Assembly (NCBI GenBank): GCA_017394705.1
Contig: JAFPXH010000005.1
Coordinates: 1 to 64,000 of the forward strand
Length of the DNA: 64,000 nt
DNA from: Paludibacteraceae bacterium
Lineage (GTDB): Bacteria > Bacteroidota > Bacteroidia > Bacteroidales > Paludibacteraceae
Reading direction: 5' to 3'
In this document: in pieces, positions 52,670-61,696 of the stretch
Layout: the number at the start of each line of letters is the position of its first letter
Numbering within the stretch: the first letter of the stretch is position 1
Translations under genes and position numbers: made by a program
The notes under the pieces: generated by a model
What the model saw: the letters and a program-made list of their open reading frames with translations, nothing else
Databases searched by the model: none
Told to the model about the DNA's origin: nothing

Positions 52670-53422
52670 TTATCTTGCTGCAATAATAGCGAGGAATTTC
52701 TCGGCTACGAGCGCTGCGCCACCAATCAACCCACCATCGATGTCAGGGCAAGCGAAGAGTTCTGCGGCATTCTTCTCGTTGCAACTACCGCCATAGAGGA
52801 TGGTTGTATTTTCTGCTGCCTCTTTACCATATTTCTCTCCTACGAGTGTGCGCAGATAAGCGTGCATGTCCTGAGCTTGCTCAGGAGTGGCGGTCAGACC
52901 GGTACCGATGGCCCAAACGGGTTCGTAAGCCAGCGTGATATTCTTCCATTCCTCTGCGCTGAGACTGAAGACAGAACCCTCCAGTTGGGCTTTAACGACT
53001 TCGTTCTGCTTGCCTGCTTCGCGTTCCTCTTTCACTTCGCCGATGCAGAAGATGACTTTCAGGCCGTTCGCCAAAGCGAGACGCACTTTCTCTGCGAGCA
53101 TTTCATAGCTCTCTGCGTAGTACTGACGGCGCTCCGAGTGGCCGAGGATGACGTACTCTGCGCCGGTGGATTTCACCATCTCCGCACTTACCTCACCGGT
53201 ATATGCCCCTTTCTCGTGGTCTGCGCAGTTTTCTGCTGCAACTTTGATGGATGAACCTTTCAGAAGCTCAGCAACGCTGGCCAAGTGAATAAACGGCGTA
53301 CCGATGACTACGGCGCATTTCGGGTTTTTTACTGCTTCTTTCAATTCTGTAGCCAATGCTACACCTTCCTGCAGGTTTTTGTTCATTTTCCAGTTACCTG
53401 CAACCATTTTAATTCTTGCCAT
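52670..53422 (-). CDS. tpiA: Triosephosphate isomerase
   Basis: Interconverts DHAP and glyceraldehyde-3-phosphate. 250 residues. Catalytic Lys in AGNWKMNK (about 8-15), catalytic His in ILGHSERR (about 92-99), catalytic Glu in [11 protein letters not shown] (about 165-175) and the phosphate loop [10 protein letters not shown]. It follows the DoxX-like gene by one base. The 120 bp downstream hold no gene; a loosely paired GTCTTTAC stretch may act as terminator. Confidence 0.97.
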   Translation of the reverse strand: MARIKMVAGNWKMNKNLQEGVALATELKEAVKNPKCAVVIGTPFIHLASVAELLKGSSIKVAAENCADHEKGAYTGEVSAEMVKSTGAEYVILGHSERRQYYAESYEMLAEKVRLALANGLKVIFCIGEVKEEREAGKQNEVVKAQLEGSVFSLSAEEWKNITLAYEPVWAIGTGLTATPEQAQDMHAYLRTLVGEKYGKEAAENTTILYGGSCNEKNAAELFACPDIDGGLIGGAALVAEKFLAIIAAR

Positions 53423-53423
53423 G

Positions 53424-54545
53424 TTATAGTTGTTTTAAATTATGTTTCTCTATAATCGTTCCGTTTTGCACTCTTACCAATCCCGGATTAGCGCGTACCA
53501 CTGTTTTCAGCGTTACGGGGTCGATGGTGCAGAATACTTGTTCTGCTGTGTATTCGTCTAATCCTATCTCTTGTGCAAACGCATAAATATCCTCTTCACT
53601 AGAACCCGTCAGGAAATAACACTGTTCTCCGTGTGCCATACAATCATTTAAGATACGCAGTATTTTATCTGTTTGCTGACGGTTGGTCTTGTTTAAGTCG
53701 TACATCGCAATCAGCGTAACGGGTTCTTCCGACTCCAGTATATCATATGTGATGTCTTCATAGTTCATCGTGGTAATACTGAAATCATGAATGGGTGGTA
53801 CATAACCTTTTTTGATAAGGGTGGATTTCTGGTCTACAAATTTCCAATCCGGATCACCCTTTGGGTAGTTGTCCAGGGTGAACTCTTGTTCCACGCCGTC
53901 TTTGGCGTAAATCAGTTTCACGTCATAGACGTCTTGTTCGGCATCCTCAGGCATCTCCATCAGCTCGATGATATTATTGCCGATTTTATATGGCCGGAAG
54001 TCCATCGGAGGCAGGTGGTTGTAACTGTAGCACATGATATTGATGAGCGCGCCTGCCGCGATACCGGCGATGATTACTTCGGCCCACCAAGAGAAAGTCT
54101 GGGGGATTGCTTTGCGGCAAACCAGCAGAATGATGACAAGACTTAGTAGCACCACGTTCTTCCAGAACGTTTGCCAGTTTGTCAGCACCACCGCGTCACC
54201 GAAACAACCGCAGTCGCTCACAGGGTTGGTCAGTGCAATCCATAAAGTCAACGGCGTCATGACAATGTAGAACGCCAAGGCCAGCCAGCTCGTCCAGCGT
54301 GTACGCACGTTAAACAACATTGCCCATCCGAGCAACCACTCCACGAGGATAAGGCACACCGCGGCCACACCTGCCAGAGGCAGCAAATCCATGAACCAAC
54401 CGCCGAAGGCCTTGAGATAATCTTCAATCTTATAAACCGTGCCTAACGGATCTACGGCTTTAACGAAGCCCGAGAAGATAAAGGTCAGCGCCAGAAGTGT
54501 GCGGGCGATGGAACCTAAGATATGTGCTGTTTTATTTGGTTTCAT
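53424..54545 (-). CDS. DoxX/MauE-like membrane protein (BT_3928 family)
   Basis: 373 residues. Four N-terminal transmembrane segments (about 10-28, 50-72, 83-103, 127-145) with the [20 protein letters not shown] start and the CGCFGD motif (about 114-119) of the MauE/DoxX group. A further helix (about 155-175) precedes a soluble C-terminal domain of about 185 residues that was not assigned. Bacteroidales genomes keep this gene between a DUF1599 gene and tpiA, as here. A role in redox or respiratory sulfur/quinone chemistry is suggested for DoxX relatives, but not for this one. Overlaps the DUF1599 gene by 14 bp. Confidence 0.8.
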   Translation of the reverse strand: MKPNKTAHILGSIARTLLALTFIFSGFVKAVDPLGTVYKIEDYLKAFGGWFMDLLPLAGVAAVCLILVEWLLGWAMLFNVRTRWTSWLALAFYIVMTPLTLWIALTNPVSDCGCFGDAVVLTNWQTFWKNVVLLSLVIILLVCRKAIPQTFSWWAEVIIAGIAAGALINIMCYSYNHLPPMDFRPYKIGNNIIELMEMPEDAEQDVYDVKLIYAKDGVEQEFTLDNYPKGDPDWKFVDQKSTLIKKGYVPPIHDFSITTMNYEDITYDILESEEPVTLIAMYDLNKTNRQQTDKILRILNDCMAHGEQCYFLTGSSEEDIYAFAQEIGLDEYTAEQVFCTIDPVTLKTVVRANPGLVRVQNGTIIEKHNLKQL

Positions 54546-55071
54546 AATGTATTAAATCGAAAATAGCGTAGTTGATGATGTCGAAATAATTGCCTTCTAC
54601 ACCTTCGGATGCGATTGTTTTGCCGTTATTCTCAAGAATGCTTTTGATACGTATTACTTTGGCGAGGATCATATCCACGATGCCCTCTTTGCTCATCTCG
54701 CGCCAAGCCTCTCCATAGTCGTGATTTTTACGTAGCATCAGAGCTTTGGCCTCATTGAGCACCTCGTCGTATAGCCGTGTGGCTTCATCGGAGGTCATAT
54801 CGATGGCGTCGGCATAGCCGTTGCGTTCCTGTATGATGGCCATCACGCCGTAATTAATAATCGCGCGCAGGTTGCCTTCTATGTCGTCGCCCACCAGACT
54901 AACGCCTGTCTCCTGGCGTTGACGTATATTGCATACCTTAATATATATCTGGTCGGTAATGCCATGGAGACGAAATATGCGCCAGGAAGGACCATAGTCC
55001 TGCATCTTATCCAGAAATATCTGACGACATTTGGCCGTCACTTCATCAAACTGCTTGTTCGTATCTGACAT
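54532..55071 (-). CDS. DUF1599 protein (nucleotide-modification-associated domain type)
   Basis: 179 residues, helical. Two copies of a similar segment are visible: FLDKMQDYGPSWRIFRLHGITDQIYIKV (in two pieces, about 14-41) and MLRKNHDYGEAWREMSKEGIVDMILAKV (about 112-139, again in two pieces). So the protein is an internal duplication. Each copy has a K-x-x-D-Y-G-x-x-W core, probably a metal or nucleotide site. Family members are called nucleotide modification associated domain 1, but no activity is established for them. Between hisS and the DoxX-like gene, an arrangement conserved in Bacteroidales. Confidence 0.82.
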   Translation of the reverse strand: MSDTNKQFDEVTAKCRQIFLDKMQDYGPSWRIFRLHGITDQIYIKVCNIRQRQETGVSLVGDDIEGNLRAIINYGVMAIIQERNGYADAIDMTSDEATRLYDEVLNEAKALMLRKNHDYGEAWREMSKEGIVDMILAKVIRIKSILENNGKTIASEGVEGNYFDIINYAIFDLIHYETK

Positions 55072-55077
55072 AACAAC

Positions 55078-56391
55078 TTAACAATTTACCGATTTAACGA
55101 GTTCCGGTAACTCAACTAATTGTTGAGCTCCTGTGCTCATATTCTTAAGCATCACTTTGTTTTGTGCCATTTCGTCTCCGCCAACGATTGCCACAAACGG
55201 TATTTGTTTGGCGTCGGCATAACTCATCTGTTTCTTCATTTTTGCCGGTTCCGGATATACCTCAACGGTGACCCCTTCCGCCCGCAGGGCTTTCGCCCAT
55301 CGGAGAGCGTATGTTAATTCCTTTGCGCCGAAGGTTGCGAACAATATCTGTGTGGATGATTGAAGTGTCTTCGGGAACAACTCCAGCTCTGTCAGTACAT
55401 CGTAAATGCGGTCGGCACCGAATGAGATGCCAACACCGGAAACATCCGGCAGGCCGAAGATACCCGTGAGGTTATCATAGCGGCCTCCCCCGGTGATGGA
55501 ACCGATTTGGGCATCGATTGCTTTGACTTCAAAGATGGCACCGGTGTAGTAGTTCAGTCCGCGCGCCAGGCACAGGTCCAACTCGATATTCAACTGCACG
55601 CCCGTTGCTTCTACCATATCAAATATTTTTTCCATCTCCTTAACGCCTTTGAGACCTGTTTCGCTGGAGGCGAGGATTGTGTTGAGGGATGTAAGCTTGT
55701 CGGCTGTTGAGCCGCTGAGGTTGAGGATGGGTTGTAGTGCCTTTACTTGCTCCTCGGTCAGTCCGCGTTCGCGGAGTTCGGCATTGACGGCCTCTACGCC
55801 TATTTTGTCGAGTTTGTCAATGGCAACGGTTATATCTATCATCTTGTCCGGTGCACCGATGACTTCGGCTATGCCGGCAAGGATCTTACGGTTGTTGATA
55901 TGCAGACACACGCGGATACCCAAGCGGCGATACACTTCTTCTACGATTTGTATCAACTCTAATTCTCCCACAAGGCTGTTTGAGCCGATTACATCCACGT
56001 CGCATTGATAAAACTCGCGGTAACGTCCTTTCTGCGGACGGTCAGCGCGCCATACAGGTTGTATCTGGAATCGTTTGAAGGGGAAAGAAATCTCCTCGCG
56101 GTGCTGCACTACGTAGCGTGCAAAAGGAACGGTCAGGTCGTAACGCAACCCTTTCTCCGGAGCCAATGCCGCTTTCTCTCCGCTGTTCTGAATGCGGAAA
56201 AGCAGTTTGTCACCTTCTTCTCCATACTTGCCCATGAGGGTGGAGAGGTTCTCCATCGCCGGTGTTTCTATTTGTTGGAAACCATAGAGAGCAAAGACAC
56301 TCTTTATGGTGTCGAAAATATAATTGCGGCGTGCCATCTCAAGTTGACCGAAGTCACGCGTGCCTTTAGGAATACTTGGTTTTTGTGCCAT
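55078..56391 (-). CDS. hisS: Histidyl-tRNA synthetase
   Basis: Class II synthetase, 437 residues. IPKGTRDF start (about 7), motif 1 region, motif 2 with [29 protein letters not shown] (seen as [13 protein letters not shown] then [10 protein letters not shown]), histidine motifs [14 protein letters not shown] (about 266-279) and [13 protein letters not shown], and the C-terminal anticodon-binding domain (about 340-437). The cell's own tRNA-His copy at 1252-1306 is broken, so another source of that tRNA must exist. Confidence 0.97.
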   Translation of the reverse strand: MAQKPSIPKGTRDFGQLEMARRNYIFDTIKSVFALYGFQQIETPAMENLSTLMGKYGEEGDKLLFRIQNSGEKAALAPEKGLRYDLTVPFARYVVQHREEISFPFKRFQIQPVWRADRPQKGRYREFYQCDVDVIGSNSLVGELELIQIVEEVYRRLGIRVCLHINNRKILAGIAEVIGAPDKMIDITVAIDKLDKIGVEAVNAELRERGLTEEQVKALQPILNLSGSTADKLTSLNTILASSETGLKGVKEMEKIFDMVEATGVQLNIELDLCLARGLNYYTGAIFEVKAIDAQIGSITGGGRYDNLTGIFGLPDVSGVGISFGADRIYDVLTELELFPKTLQSSTQILFATFGAKELTYALRWAKALRAEGVTVEVYPEPAKMKKQMSYADAKQIPFVAIVGGDEMAQNKVMLKNMSTGAQQLVELPELVKSVNC

Positions 56392-56415
56392 TATAACAGT
56401 TCTAAATTCAAAATT

Positions 56416-57651
56416 CTAATTGTTAGCAAATATGTCGGCATAGATTTTTTCTGTCGCTCCTTTCTCAGCCTGCACATATTCTGCCGCTTTAGCGCCCAAT
56501 GCCGTATGTTGGTTGAGTGCGGTATCCAGTGCCGATTCTAAATCGCAGTAATGTGTGAAACTCTTGGCAGCACCCGCATCAATCAGTCCTTGCGCTTCGC
56601 GGAAATGATGGTATTTGGGACCGAAAACAACCGGCAGGCCATAAACAGCCGCCTCGATGGTGTTATGTATGCCGGCTCCAAAACCGCCGCCAATATATGC
56701 CGCATGACCGTAGGCGTAGAGAGAAGAGAGCAGGCCGAGTTGGTTCACTACCAGCACTTCGGCGCGTTGCAGAATATTATACCTGCTTACCGCATCGCCC
56801 ATTTGTTCCATGTCGCTGTAGCGCACAAAGCGTCCCTTGAAAAGCTGGAATATATAATGCAGATGTGCTTCGTTGATCTCATGCGGCACCAGAATAAGCT
56901 TGGTGGATAAATGCCCATTTTCTAATGACCGATGGCCCATGTACTTCTTGAGAAGTTCTTCATCCTCCGGCCATGTACTACCGGCTATCAGCACATGTTT
57001 TGCTCCATCGACAAACTGCTCGACAAGGGGTAAACGGTGCGCACTCTGTTTGATTTCTTCCACGCGGTCGAAACGCGTGTCACCTACCACGGAGGAATGA
57101 TGCACACCATGCTCGGCTAACAGACGTCTCGAGGCCTCGTCCTGAACATATATATGCGTGAAGCAGCGGAGAGCTTTCAGTTGGCTTTTTCCCCACACAC
57201 TGAAGAAAATCTGCTTTTGGCGGAAGATAGCCGAGATGCTATAGGTCGGTATTTCCCGTTTCTTCAGTTCGTGCAGGTAAGCCGGCCAGAACTCATACTT
57301 CACAAAGATAGCCATCGATGGCAGCAGTGCATCGATGAAACGACGGGCATTGCGTCTCGTGGCGAAAGGCAGGTAGTACACCGCGTCCACCTGGTCGTAG
57401 TCCTTACGTAACTCATAGCCCGAAGGGCTAAAGAAAGTGAGCACTATCGGCTTACGCGGCTGTTCGCGCCGCAAACGTTCGATGAGAGGACGTACTTGCT
57501 CGAACTCGCCCACCGACGCCGCATGTATCCATACGGCACCCTCGTGCCCCGACACTTTGCCGCGCTGCGCTTTCAAACCACGCACCAAAAGCCGGGCTTT
57601 GCGATGCCCGAACAAGGCGGCGATACGTATGAAGAGGAAATAGAGATACAC
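56416..57651 (-). CDS. waaA: 3-deoxy-D-manno-octulosonic acid (Kdo) transferase
   Basis: Adds Kdo to lipid A precursor at the inner membrane. 411 residues. N-terminal membrane anchor (about 2-15), HAASVGEFEQVRPLIERLR (about 42-60), YDQVDAVYYLPF, FVKYEFWPAYLHELKKR (about 111-127), IAGSTWPEDEELL (about 222) and GGGFGAGIHNTIEAAVYGLP (about 325-344). The start is GTG at 57651, three bases after the preceding stop. In the hisS cluster. Confidence 0.93.
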   Translation of the reverse strand: MYLYFLFIRIAALFGHRKARLLVRGLKAQRGKVSGHEGAVWIHAASVGEFEQVRPLIERLRREQPRKPIVLTFFSPSGYELRKDYDQVDAVYYLPFATRRNARRFIDALLPSMAIFVKYEFWPAYLHELKKREIPTYSISAIFRQKQIFFSVWGKSQLKALRCFTHIYVQDEASRRLLAEHGVHHSSVVGDTRFDRVEEIKQSAHRLPLVEQFVDGAKHVLIAGSTWPEDEELLKKYMGHRSLENGHLSTKLILVPHEINEAHLHYIFQLFKGRFVRYSDMEQMGDAVSRYNILQRAEVLVVNQLGLLSSLYAYGHAAYIGGGFGAGIHNTIEAAVYGLPVVFGPKYHHFREAQGLIDAGAAKSFTHYCDLESALDTALNQHTALGAKAAEYVQAEKGATEKIYADIFANN

Positions 57652-57654
57652 CGT

Positions 57655-58191
57655 TTATTTCTTCTTAGCTGCTGCTTTAGCCATCGGAATGGTGTAACGT
57701 ACACCGAGGTTAATGGTCCAGTCGAACATATGAGCCGCCCATACAGTGCCATTAGCTCCGCCTATGCCAACTGCGTAACCCGGACGGAAGTCAAACGAGA
57801 AAGCCATCGGCGCATTCTTCATGTTGGCTTCAAAACCGACTGTGGCACCAAAACCGATTAAGCCGCCGGCACCGCCCATAGGAATGTAACCGGTTTTCAT
57901 TTGACCACCTACATACCAATCCAGTTGGATATTCTGGCCTTCCGTGCCTTTGGCTTGGTAGGCTAACACGAGGTTGTTAATAGCGCCAGCATAGCCAAAG
58001 CCAGTACCACCGTCAGGGCAGGTGAAATAACCGAATTCTTCAAAAATCGTGAAGTGGTCGGTAATCATCGTTTTGTACTGTGCACCAAAACCCAGATTGG
58101 CAACGATACCGAGACTGTGTTTGTAATTGCTTGCAGAGATGGTTGTTACGGCCGTCATAAGGGCGATAACAAGGGTCGTAATTTTCTTCAT
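57655..58191 (-). CDS. Small outer-membrane beta-barrel protein
   Basis: 178 residues. Signal peptide MKKITTLVIALMTAVTTISA. The mature part is glycine-rich with alternating strands (LGIVANLGFGAQYKTMIT, TGFGYAGAINNLVLAYQAKG, IQLDWYVGGQMKTGY, LIGFGATVGFEANM, MAFSFDFRPGYAVG, DWTINLGVRYTIPM), which fits an 8-strand barrel. A basic tail KAAAKKK ends it. No named family. Own promoter at 58239-58269 and first in the run to waaA and hisS. Confidence 0.65.
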   Translation of the reverse strand: MKKITTLVIALMTAVTTISASNYKHSLGIVANLGFGAQYKTMITDHFTIFEEFGYFTCPDGGTGFGYAGAINNLVLAYQAKGTEGQNIQLDWYVGGQMKTGYIPMGGAGGLIGFGATVGFEANMKNAPMAFSFDFRPGYAVGIGGANGTVWAAHMFDWTINLGVRYTIPMAKAAAKKK

Positions 58192-58238
58192 AAGATTGTT
58201 TGTTTGTAGTTATATAATGCGTTATATCACAATTCGGC

Positions 58239-58269
58239 TGCAAAGATAGTAAAAATTTTTCATATGTGC
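58239..58269 (-). promoter_or_regulatory. Promoter of the small barrel gene and waaA cluster
   Basis: Minus strand TTG (58269-58267), 20 nt, TATCTTTG (58246-58239). The -33 part is the beginning of dispersed repeat copy 2, as in copy 1 before rel. Confidence 0.75.
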
Positions 58270-58602
58270 AAGCGCGCGAGCATTTTTTGCTATTTTTCTT
58301 AGTCACAAGGGTACGATTAACGTTGATTTTCCTTTAATTTTCGGCCTGTTGAGGGCCTCTTGCGTCTCATGTTTTGGCAAAAAATACATCAAAAACAGTA
58401 TAGATACTATGTATATATACTATATAAGCGCGAAAAACGCGTTTACTTGCAAAAATAGGGTCGTTATCTTATGGCTATCTTATGGGTATGTTGTGGGTAT
58501 CCTATGGCAAGCATAGGACACCCTCCCCTTTCCGTCAAAGGTTTTCCCCGTTTCATCGGGGACAACCTCACCTATGGTAAGGGTAGGGAGAGGGCAGGTA
58601 AA
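58251..58602. repeat. Dispersed non-coding repeat, copy 2 (about 350 bp)
   Basis: Matches 14675-15025 in the same orientation. Identity is very high from tatcttatggctatcttatg onward and slightly lower in the A/T part. The two copies diverge just after ggtaaa at the right-hand end. 58603-58767 is gene-free; it contains alternating ccctaatcttaccctaatct units, which complement the ggtagggaaagg-type end of the repeat. Confidence 0.9.
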
Positions 58603-58767
58603 TGCCCGTAAAATCACAGCATCGGGTTCACTTGCGCATCTTCGCTTGAGTGCCGAAACCGCAGAAGAGGTCTTGTACCTATCTTTCCCTAATCTTACCC
58701 TAATCTTTCCCTACTCGTTACCTGTTCACGATTTTTGTCCGGGATACCTCAGCTTCGAAGTTACGTT

Positions 58768-58842
58768 CTTAGCCGCAAAGGCACGATTGTTTCTTAGCCG
58801 CAATGGCACGATTGTTTCTTAGCCACAAGGGCACGATTGTTT
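58768..58842. repeat. Three copies of a 25-bp tandem repeat
   Basis: cttagccgcaaaggcacgat plus tgttt, three times, with one or two changes per copy. A related single copy (cttagtcacaaaggcacgat) lies inside both 350-bp repeats, near 14720 and 58299. Confidence 0.9.
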
Positions 58843-58922
58843 CGCACTTTCGTGCAAACGACAATCTTTTAACCGAAAAGACTCCCTTGTGAGAGCACAG
58901 AAGATTTTTTTCGATTAAAATC

Positions 58923-58953
58923 TTGCACATTTCAAAAATTTGTTGTACCTTTG
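58923..58953 (+). promoter_or_regulatory. Promoter of the truncated lipoprotein paralogue
   Basis: TTG (58923-58925), 20 nt, TACCTTTG (58946-58953), 20 nt before the ATG at 58973. Confidence 0.8.
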
Positions 58954-58972
58954 CAGCGCAAATAATGTGCAT

Positions 58973-59250
58973 ATGAAAAAATACCTTCTTTTCCCTCGCT
59001 CGTTTCGTGGATGAGCAACGAGTACACGCAGGCGCAATGGGCGGAAATAGAGAGAGCGGGAGCGGTCTTCCTCCCTATAGCGGGAAGGCGTGATGTCAAA
59101 CAGGTGGAAAACGTGACAGAGAAAGGGTTTTATTGGAGTGCCTCTTCTAATGACAAAACTACGGCGTTGTGCTTTATGATTAATGAAACAGCCGTCGGAG
59201 CGTCGGCTACACCTTCCAAATATGGCTGCTCTGTCAGATTAGTACGATAA
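58973..59250 (+). pseudogene. Gutted paralogue of the FISUMP-like lipoprotein
   Basis: A good promoter leads to ATG AAA AAA with 13 codons (MKKYLLFPRSFRG), the beginning of a signal peptide, then a TGA. The stop overlaps a second ATG (59011) that opens 79 residues matching the C-terminal end of the protein encoded at 15147-16022: AQWAEIERAGAVFLPIAG against KQWATMESAGAVFLPAAG, then FYWSAS and CSVRLVR. So about 200 codons of the middle are missing and the frame is shifted. Probably an internal deletion of a paralogous gene. Confidence 0.75.
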
Positions 59251-59280
59251 AATAAACATTAAAGAAACATTGGAGTCACC

Positions 59281-60381
59281 ATGCGCAATGTGCTGAACAT
59301 AATTTTTGCTTTGTTGCTCGTCCTTCCTGTAATGGCGGAGAGGAGTTACACGGTTGTCCTCGATGCCGGGCATGGCGGAAAAGACCCCGGTGCGGTGGGA
59401 AGATTCTCCCAAGAGAAGGATCTCAACCTTAGTCTGGTGCTTGAGATGGGACGTTTGCTCAACGAGCAATATCCTGACGTCAAAGTGGTCTATACCCGCG
59501 CTACAGATGTTTTTATTCCTTTACAGACACGCGCGGACATAGCCAATAAAAACAATGCCGACCTTTTCATCTCCATTCATACTAACGCTTCCGAATCGAA
59601 GGACGCCAAAGGCGTGGAGACGTTTATTCTCGGTACCGATAAAATGGAGAAGAACCTCGACGTGGCGATGCGCGAGAACGCGGTGATGAAGCTTGAGGCG
59701 GATTATAAGACTACCTATCAGGGTTTCGACCCGAACTCCATTGATTCGTACATCATGTTCGAACTCATGCAGAACAGTTACATGGATCAGTCGCTCCTAT
59801 TCGCCACGCAAGTACAGAAACATTTCGTTGGTCATCTCAACCGTAGTGACCGCGGTGTACGACAGGCGGCGTTCTGGGTGCTCCTCAAAACGGCTTGCCC
59901 GTCCATCCTCTTTGAGATGGGATTTATCTCCAATAAAGATGAGGAGGAATATCTCAATCAGGACGAGGCGATGACCCAGATGGCGCAGGCGCTCGTCAAC
60001 GCTTTCGGCGCGTACACGCATAGGGAAAAAGTAAAAGTGGAGAGTTTAAAGTTGAAAGAGGAAGCAGAGGATGCAGAGGATGCCCTTCTTCCGAATGATA
60101 AACCTGTGGTTTCTAATGATGCACCAAAGGCGCTTAATGATGAGCAAGAGACTCTTACGGATAAACCGCAGACATATTATGGACTGCAGATTTGTGCATC
60201 CCGAACGGAACTGAATGCCGATGACCCCAAACTGAAAGGAGTGGCTTGTCAGACCCGAAAAATAGGCGATTGGTATAAATACTACGCCATCATCGATACC
60301 AACCGCGATAATGTGGTGGAGAAACAGAAAGAATTGAAAAAAATCTTCCCCGATTGCTGGATAGCCAAGTGGACGGAGTAG
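59281..60381 (+). CDS. N-acetylmuramoyl-L-alanine amidase
   Basis: Zinc amidase that cleaves the peptide from MurNAc; acts in the periplasm during cell separation. 366 residues. Signal peptide ending at VMAE (about 20). Amidase_3 domain with the Zn ligands in LDAGHGGKDPGAVG (about 27-40), E in QEKDLNLSL, H in FISIHTNAS (about 98) and the catalytic Glu in ILFEMGFISN (about 211-220). The C-terminus (about 300-366) is a SPOR-like domain (YYGLQICASRTEL, YYAIIDTNRD). The linker contains VKVESLKLKEEAEDAEDA, derived from a short 7-bp repeat run (60032-60062). Likely precedes the MCE gene in an operon. Confidence 0.93.
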   Translation: MRNVLNIIFALLLVLPVMAERSYTVVLDAGHGGKDPGAVGRFSQEKDLNLSLVLEMGRLLNEQYPDVKVVYTRATDVFIPLQTRADIANKNNADLFISIHTNASESKDAKGVETFILGTDKMEKNLDVAMRENAVMKLEADYKTTYQGFDPNSIDSYIMFELMQNSYMDQSLLFATQVQKHFVGHLNRSDRGVRQAAFWVLLKTACPSILFEMGFISNKDEEEYLNQDEAMTQMAQALVNAFGAYTHREKVKVESLKLKEEAEDAEDALLPNDKPVVSNDAPKALNDEQETLTDKPQTYYGLQICASRTELNADDPKLKGVACQTRKIGDWYKYYAIIDTNRDNVVEKQKELKKIFPDCWIAKWTE

Positions 60382-60388
60382 GGGATGA

Positions 60389-60424
60389 GAGTTTAGAGTT
60401 TAGTGTTTAGAGTTTAGAGTTTAG
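60389..60424. repeat. AGTTTAG heptamer run between amidase and MCE genes
   Basis: Five near-identical 7-bp units, almost the same as those at 21134-21170. The MCE start codon is 6 bp further on, so the repeat replaces the usual ribosome binding region. Confidence 0.85.
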
Positions 60425-60429
60425 CGGAT

Positions 60430-61371
60430 ATGAAGTACGCACGAGAAATAAAGGTGGGATTATTGGCCACCATCTGTCTTTTTTTGTTGTTCTTTGGGTT
60501 TAATTTTCTCAAAGGAGTGAATATTTTCTCGCCAACGAACGCGTATCACGGTGTGTTCTACAACCTGCACGGTTTGGAGGAACAGGCGGCGGTGTACATA
60601 CGCGGACATAAGGTGGGACAAGTTGATCAACTGCACTATGACTTCGCTAATGACAGTGCTTTTACGGTAGATATTTCTATCCGTAAAGACATTCAACTTC
60701 CGCAAGGAACGCAGATGGCGCTTATCTCCGACGGTCTTCTCGGAGGAATGGCGATTGAACTGCAATTACCCGAGGAGTGGCCTACCCAGACCCTTTCTGA
60801 AGGGAATGAGAAGGATTTAACGAATGAAGGAATTATCAAGAAGGGAACTTTCTTACCTACGACATACGTGCCGGGTCTGATGGAGAGTCTGCAAGGCGAA
60901 CTGGTGGCGAAAATATCGAATGCCGTTGAGGAAATCGACTCGCTGGTGGCACAGTTAAACGGACAGTTGGAAGGTAATCATATAAAGACCACCTTGGCGA
61001 ACGTGGACCGCATATCCGGCGACTTGACAGGCGTCTCTTCAGACCTCAAGCGGCTGATGAAGACCCAAGTGCCGACCATCGTTAATAATGCCGACACCGC
61101 CATTTCCAACCTCAACGTTATTGTCTCGGATATCAAACAGGCGGATCTCAAAGCGACTGTTGCCCGTGTGGACAAAGCCGTAGATGGGGTCAACGGGCTT
61201 ATCACGGACGTACGTTCGCAAGAAGGAACCATCGGTCAACTCATATATAACAAATCGCTCTATGACCATATCGATGCAACGGTTATTTCAGCCGACAGTT
61301 TGTTGACCGATCTCAAGGCTCATCCTAAACGCTACGTACACTTCTCTGTGTTCGGAAAAAAAGATAAATAA
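60430..61371 (+). CDS. MlaD/MCE-domain protein
   Basis: 313 residues. One N-terminal transmembrane helix (about 9-27, VGLLATICLFLLFFGFNFL) anchors a periplasmic MCE domain (about 35-115, VFYNLHGLEEQAAVYIRGHK, VGQVDQLHYD, ALISDGLLGGMAIEL). A long helical part follows (about 150-290). Subunits like this carry phospholipids between membranes as part of MlaFEDB-like ABC systems. The ATPase and permease genes are not next to it here, so partners must lie elsewhere. Confidence 0.88.
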   Translation: MKYAREIKVGLLATICLFLLFFGFNFLKGVNIFSPTNAYHGVFYNLHGLEEQAAVYIRGHKVGQVDQLHYDFANDSAFTVDISIRKDIQLPQGTQMALISDGLLGGMAIELQLPEEWPTQTLSEGNEKDLTNEGIIKKGTFLPTTYVPGLMESLQGELVAKISNAVEEIDSLVAQLNGQLEGNHIKTTLANVDRISGDLTGVSSDLKRLMKTQVPTIVNNADTAISNLNVIVSDIKQADLKATVARVDKAVDGVNGLITDVRSQEGTIGQLIYNKSLYDHIDATVISADSLLTDLKAHPKRYVHFSVFGKKDK

Positions 61372-61440
61372 TCTGTTCCACACAGGGTAAATAGAATATT
61401 TTCTTATTTGTAGATTTTATAAATAACAATTATTTTCAAC

Positions 61441-61482
61441 AACTCGTAACACCGCGAAATACTGCGTGTTACGAGTTTTTTT
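61441..61482. terminator. Perfect-stem terminator before dnaA
   Basis: AACTCGTAACAC (61441-61452) pairs perfectly with GTGTTACGAGTT (61466-61477), followed by a run of seven T from 61476. It ends the upstream operon. Confidence 0.85.
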
Positions 61483-61584
61483 AACAAAAAAATGCATCTA
61501 CCTCTTGCATTATTTGAAGTTTCTATAAATCAATAAGTTACATGTTGACAAGTCTTTTAAGTTGTTGAAAATGAGAGTGTTATG

Positions 61585-61613
61585 CGTAACTCGTTAAAAA
61601 TGCGCGAGTTACG
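61585..61613. repeat. Second hairpin upstream of dnaA with the same arm sequence
   Basis: CGTAACTCG (61585-61593) and CGAGTTACG (61605-61613). The arms share GTAACTCG/CGAGTTAC with the terminator arms at 61441-61477, though in the other order. The rest of 61483-61584 is AT-rich with no gene. Confidence 0.7.
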
Positions 61614-61644
61614 TGATTTGGATTTTTGGGTGTAAAAAGAAGAA

Positions 61645-61676
61645 TTTGGTCAGTTCGAAAAAATGTATTACCTTTG
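61645..61676 (+). promoter_or_regulatory. Promoter of dnaA
   Basis: TTTG (61645-61648), 20 nt, TACCTTTG (61669-61676), 20 nt before the ATG at 61697. Shows that the longer upstream frame is not the start. Confidence 0.85.
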
Positions 61677-61696
61677 CACTCGCTTTTGAAAAAAAC

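Noticed and set aside
61372..61696. Replication origin oriC next to dnaA
   Set aside because: AT-rich, but no exact TTATCCACA box; the closest (tgttccaca near 61374) has two mismatches. In Bacteroidetes oriC is often not beside dnaA.
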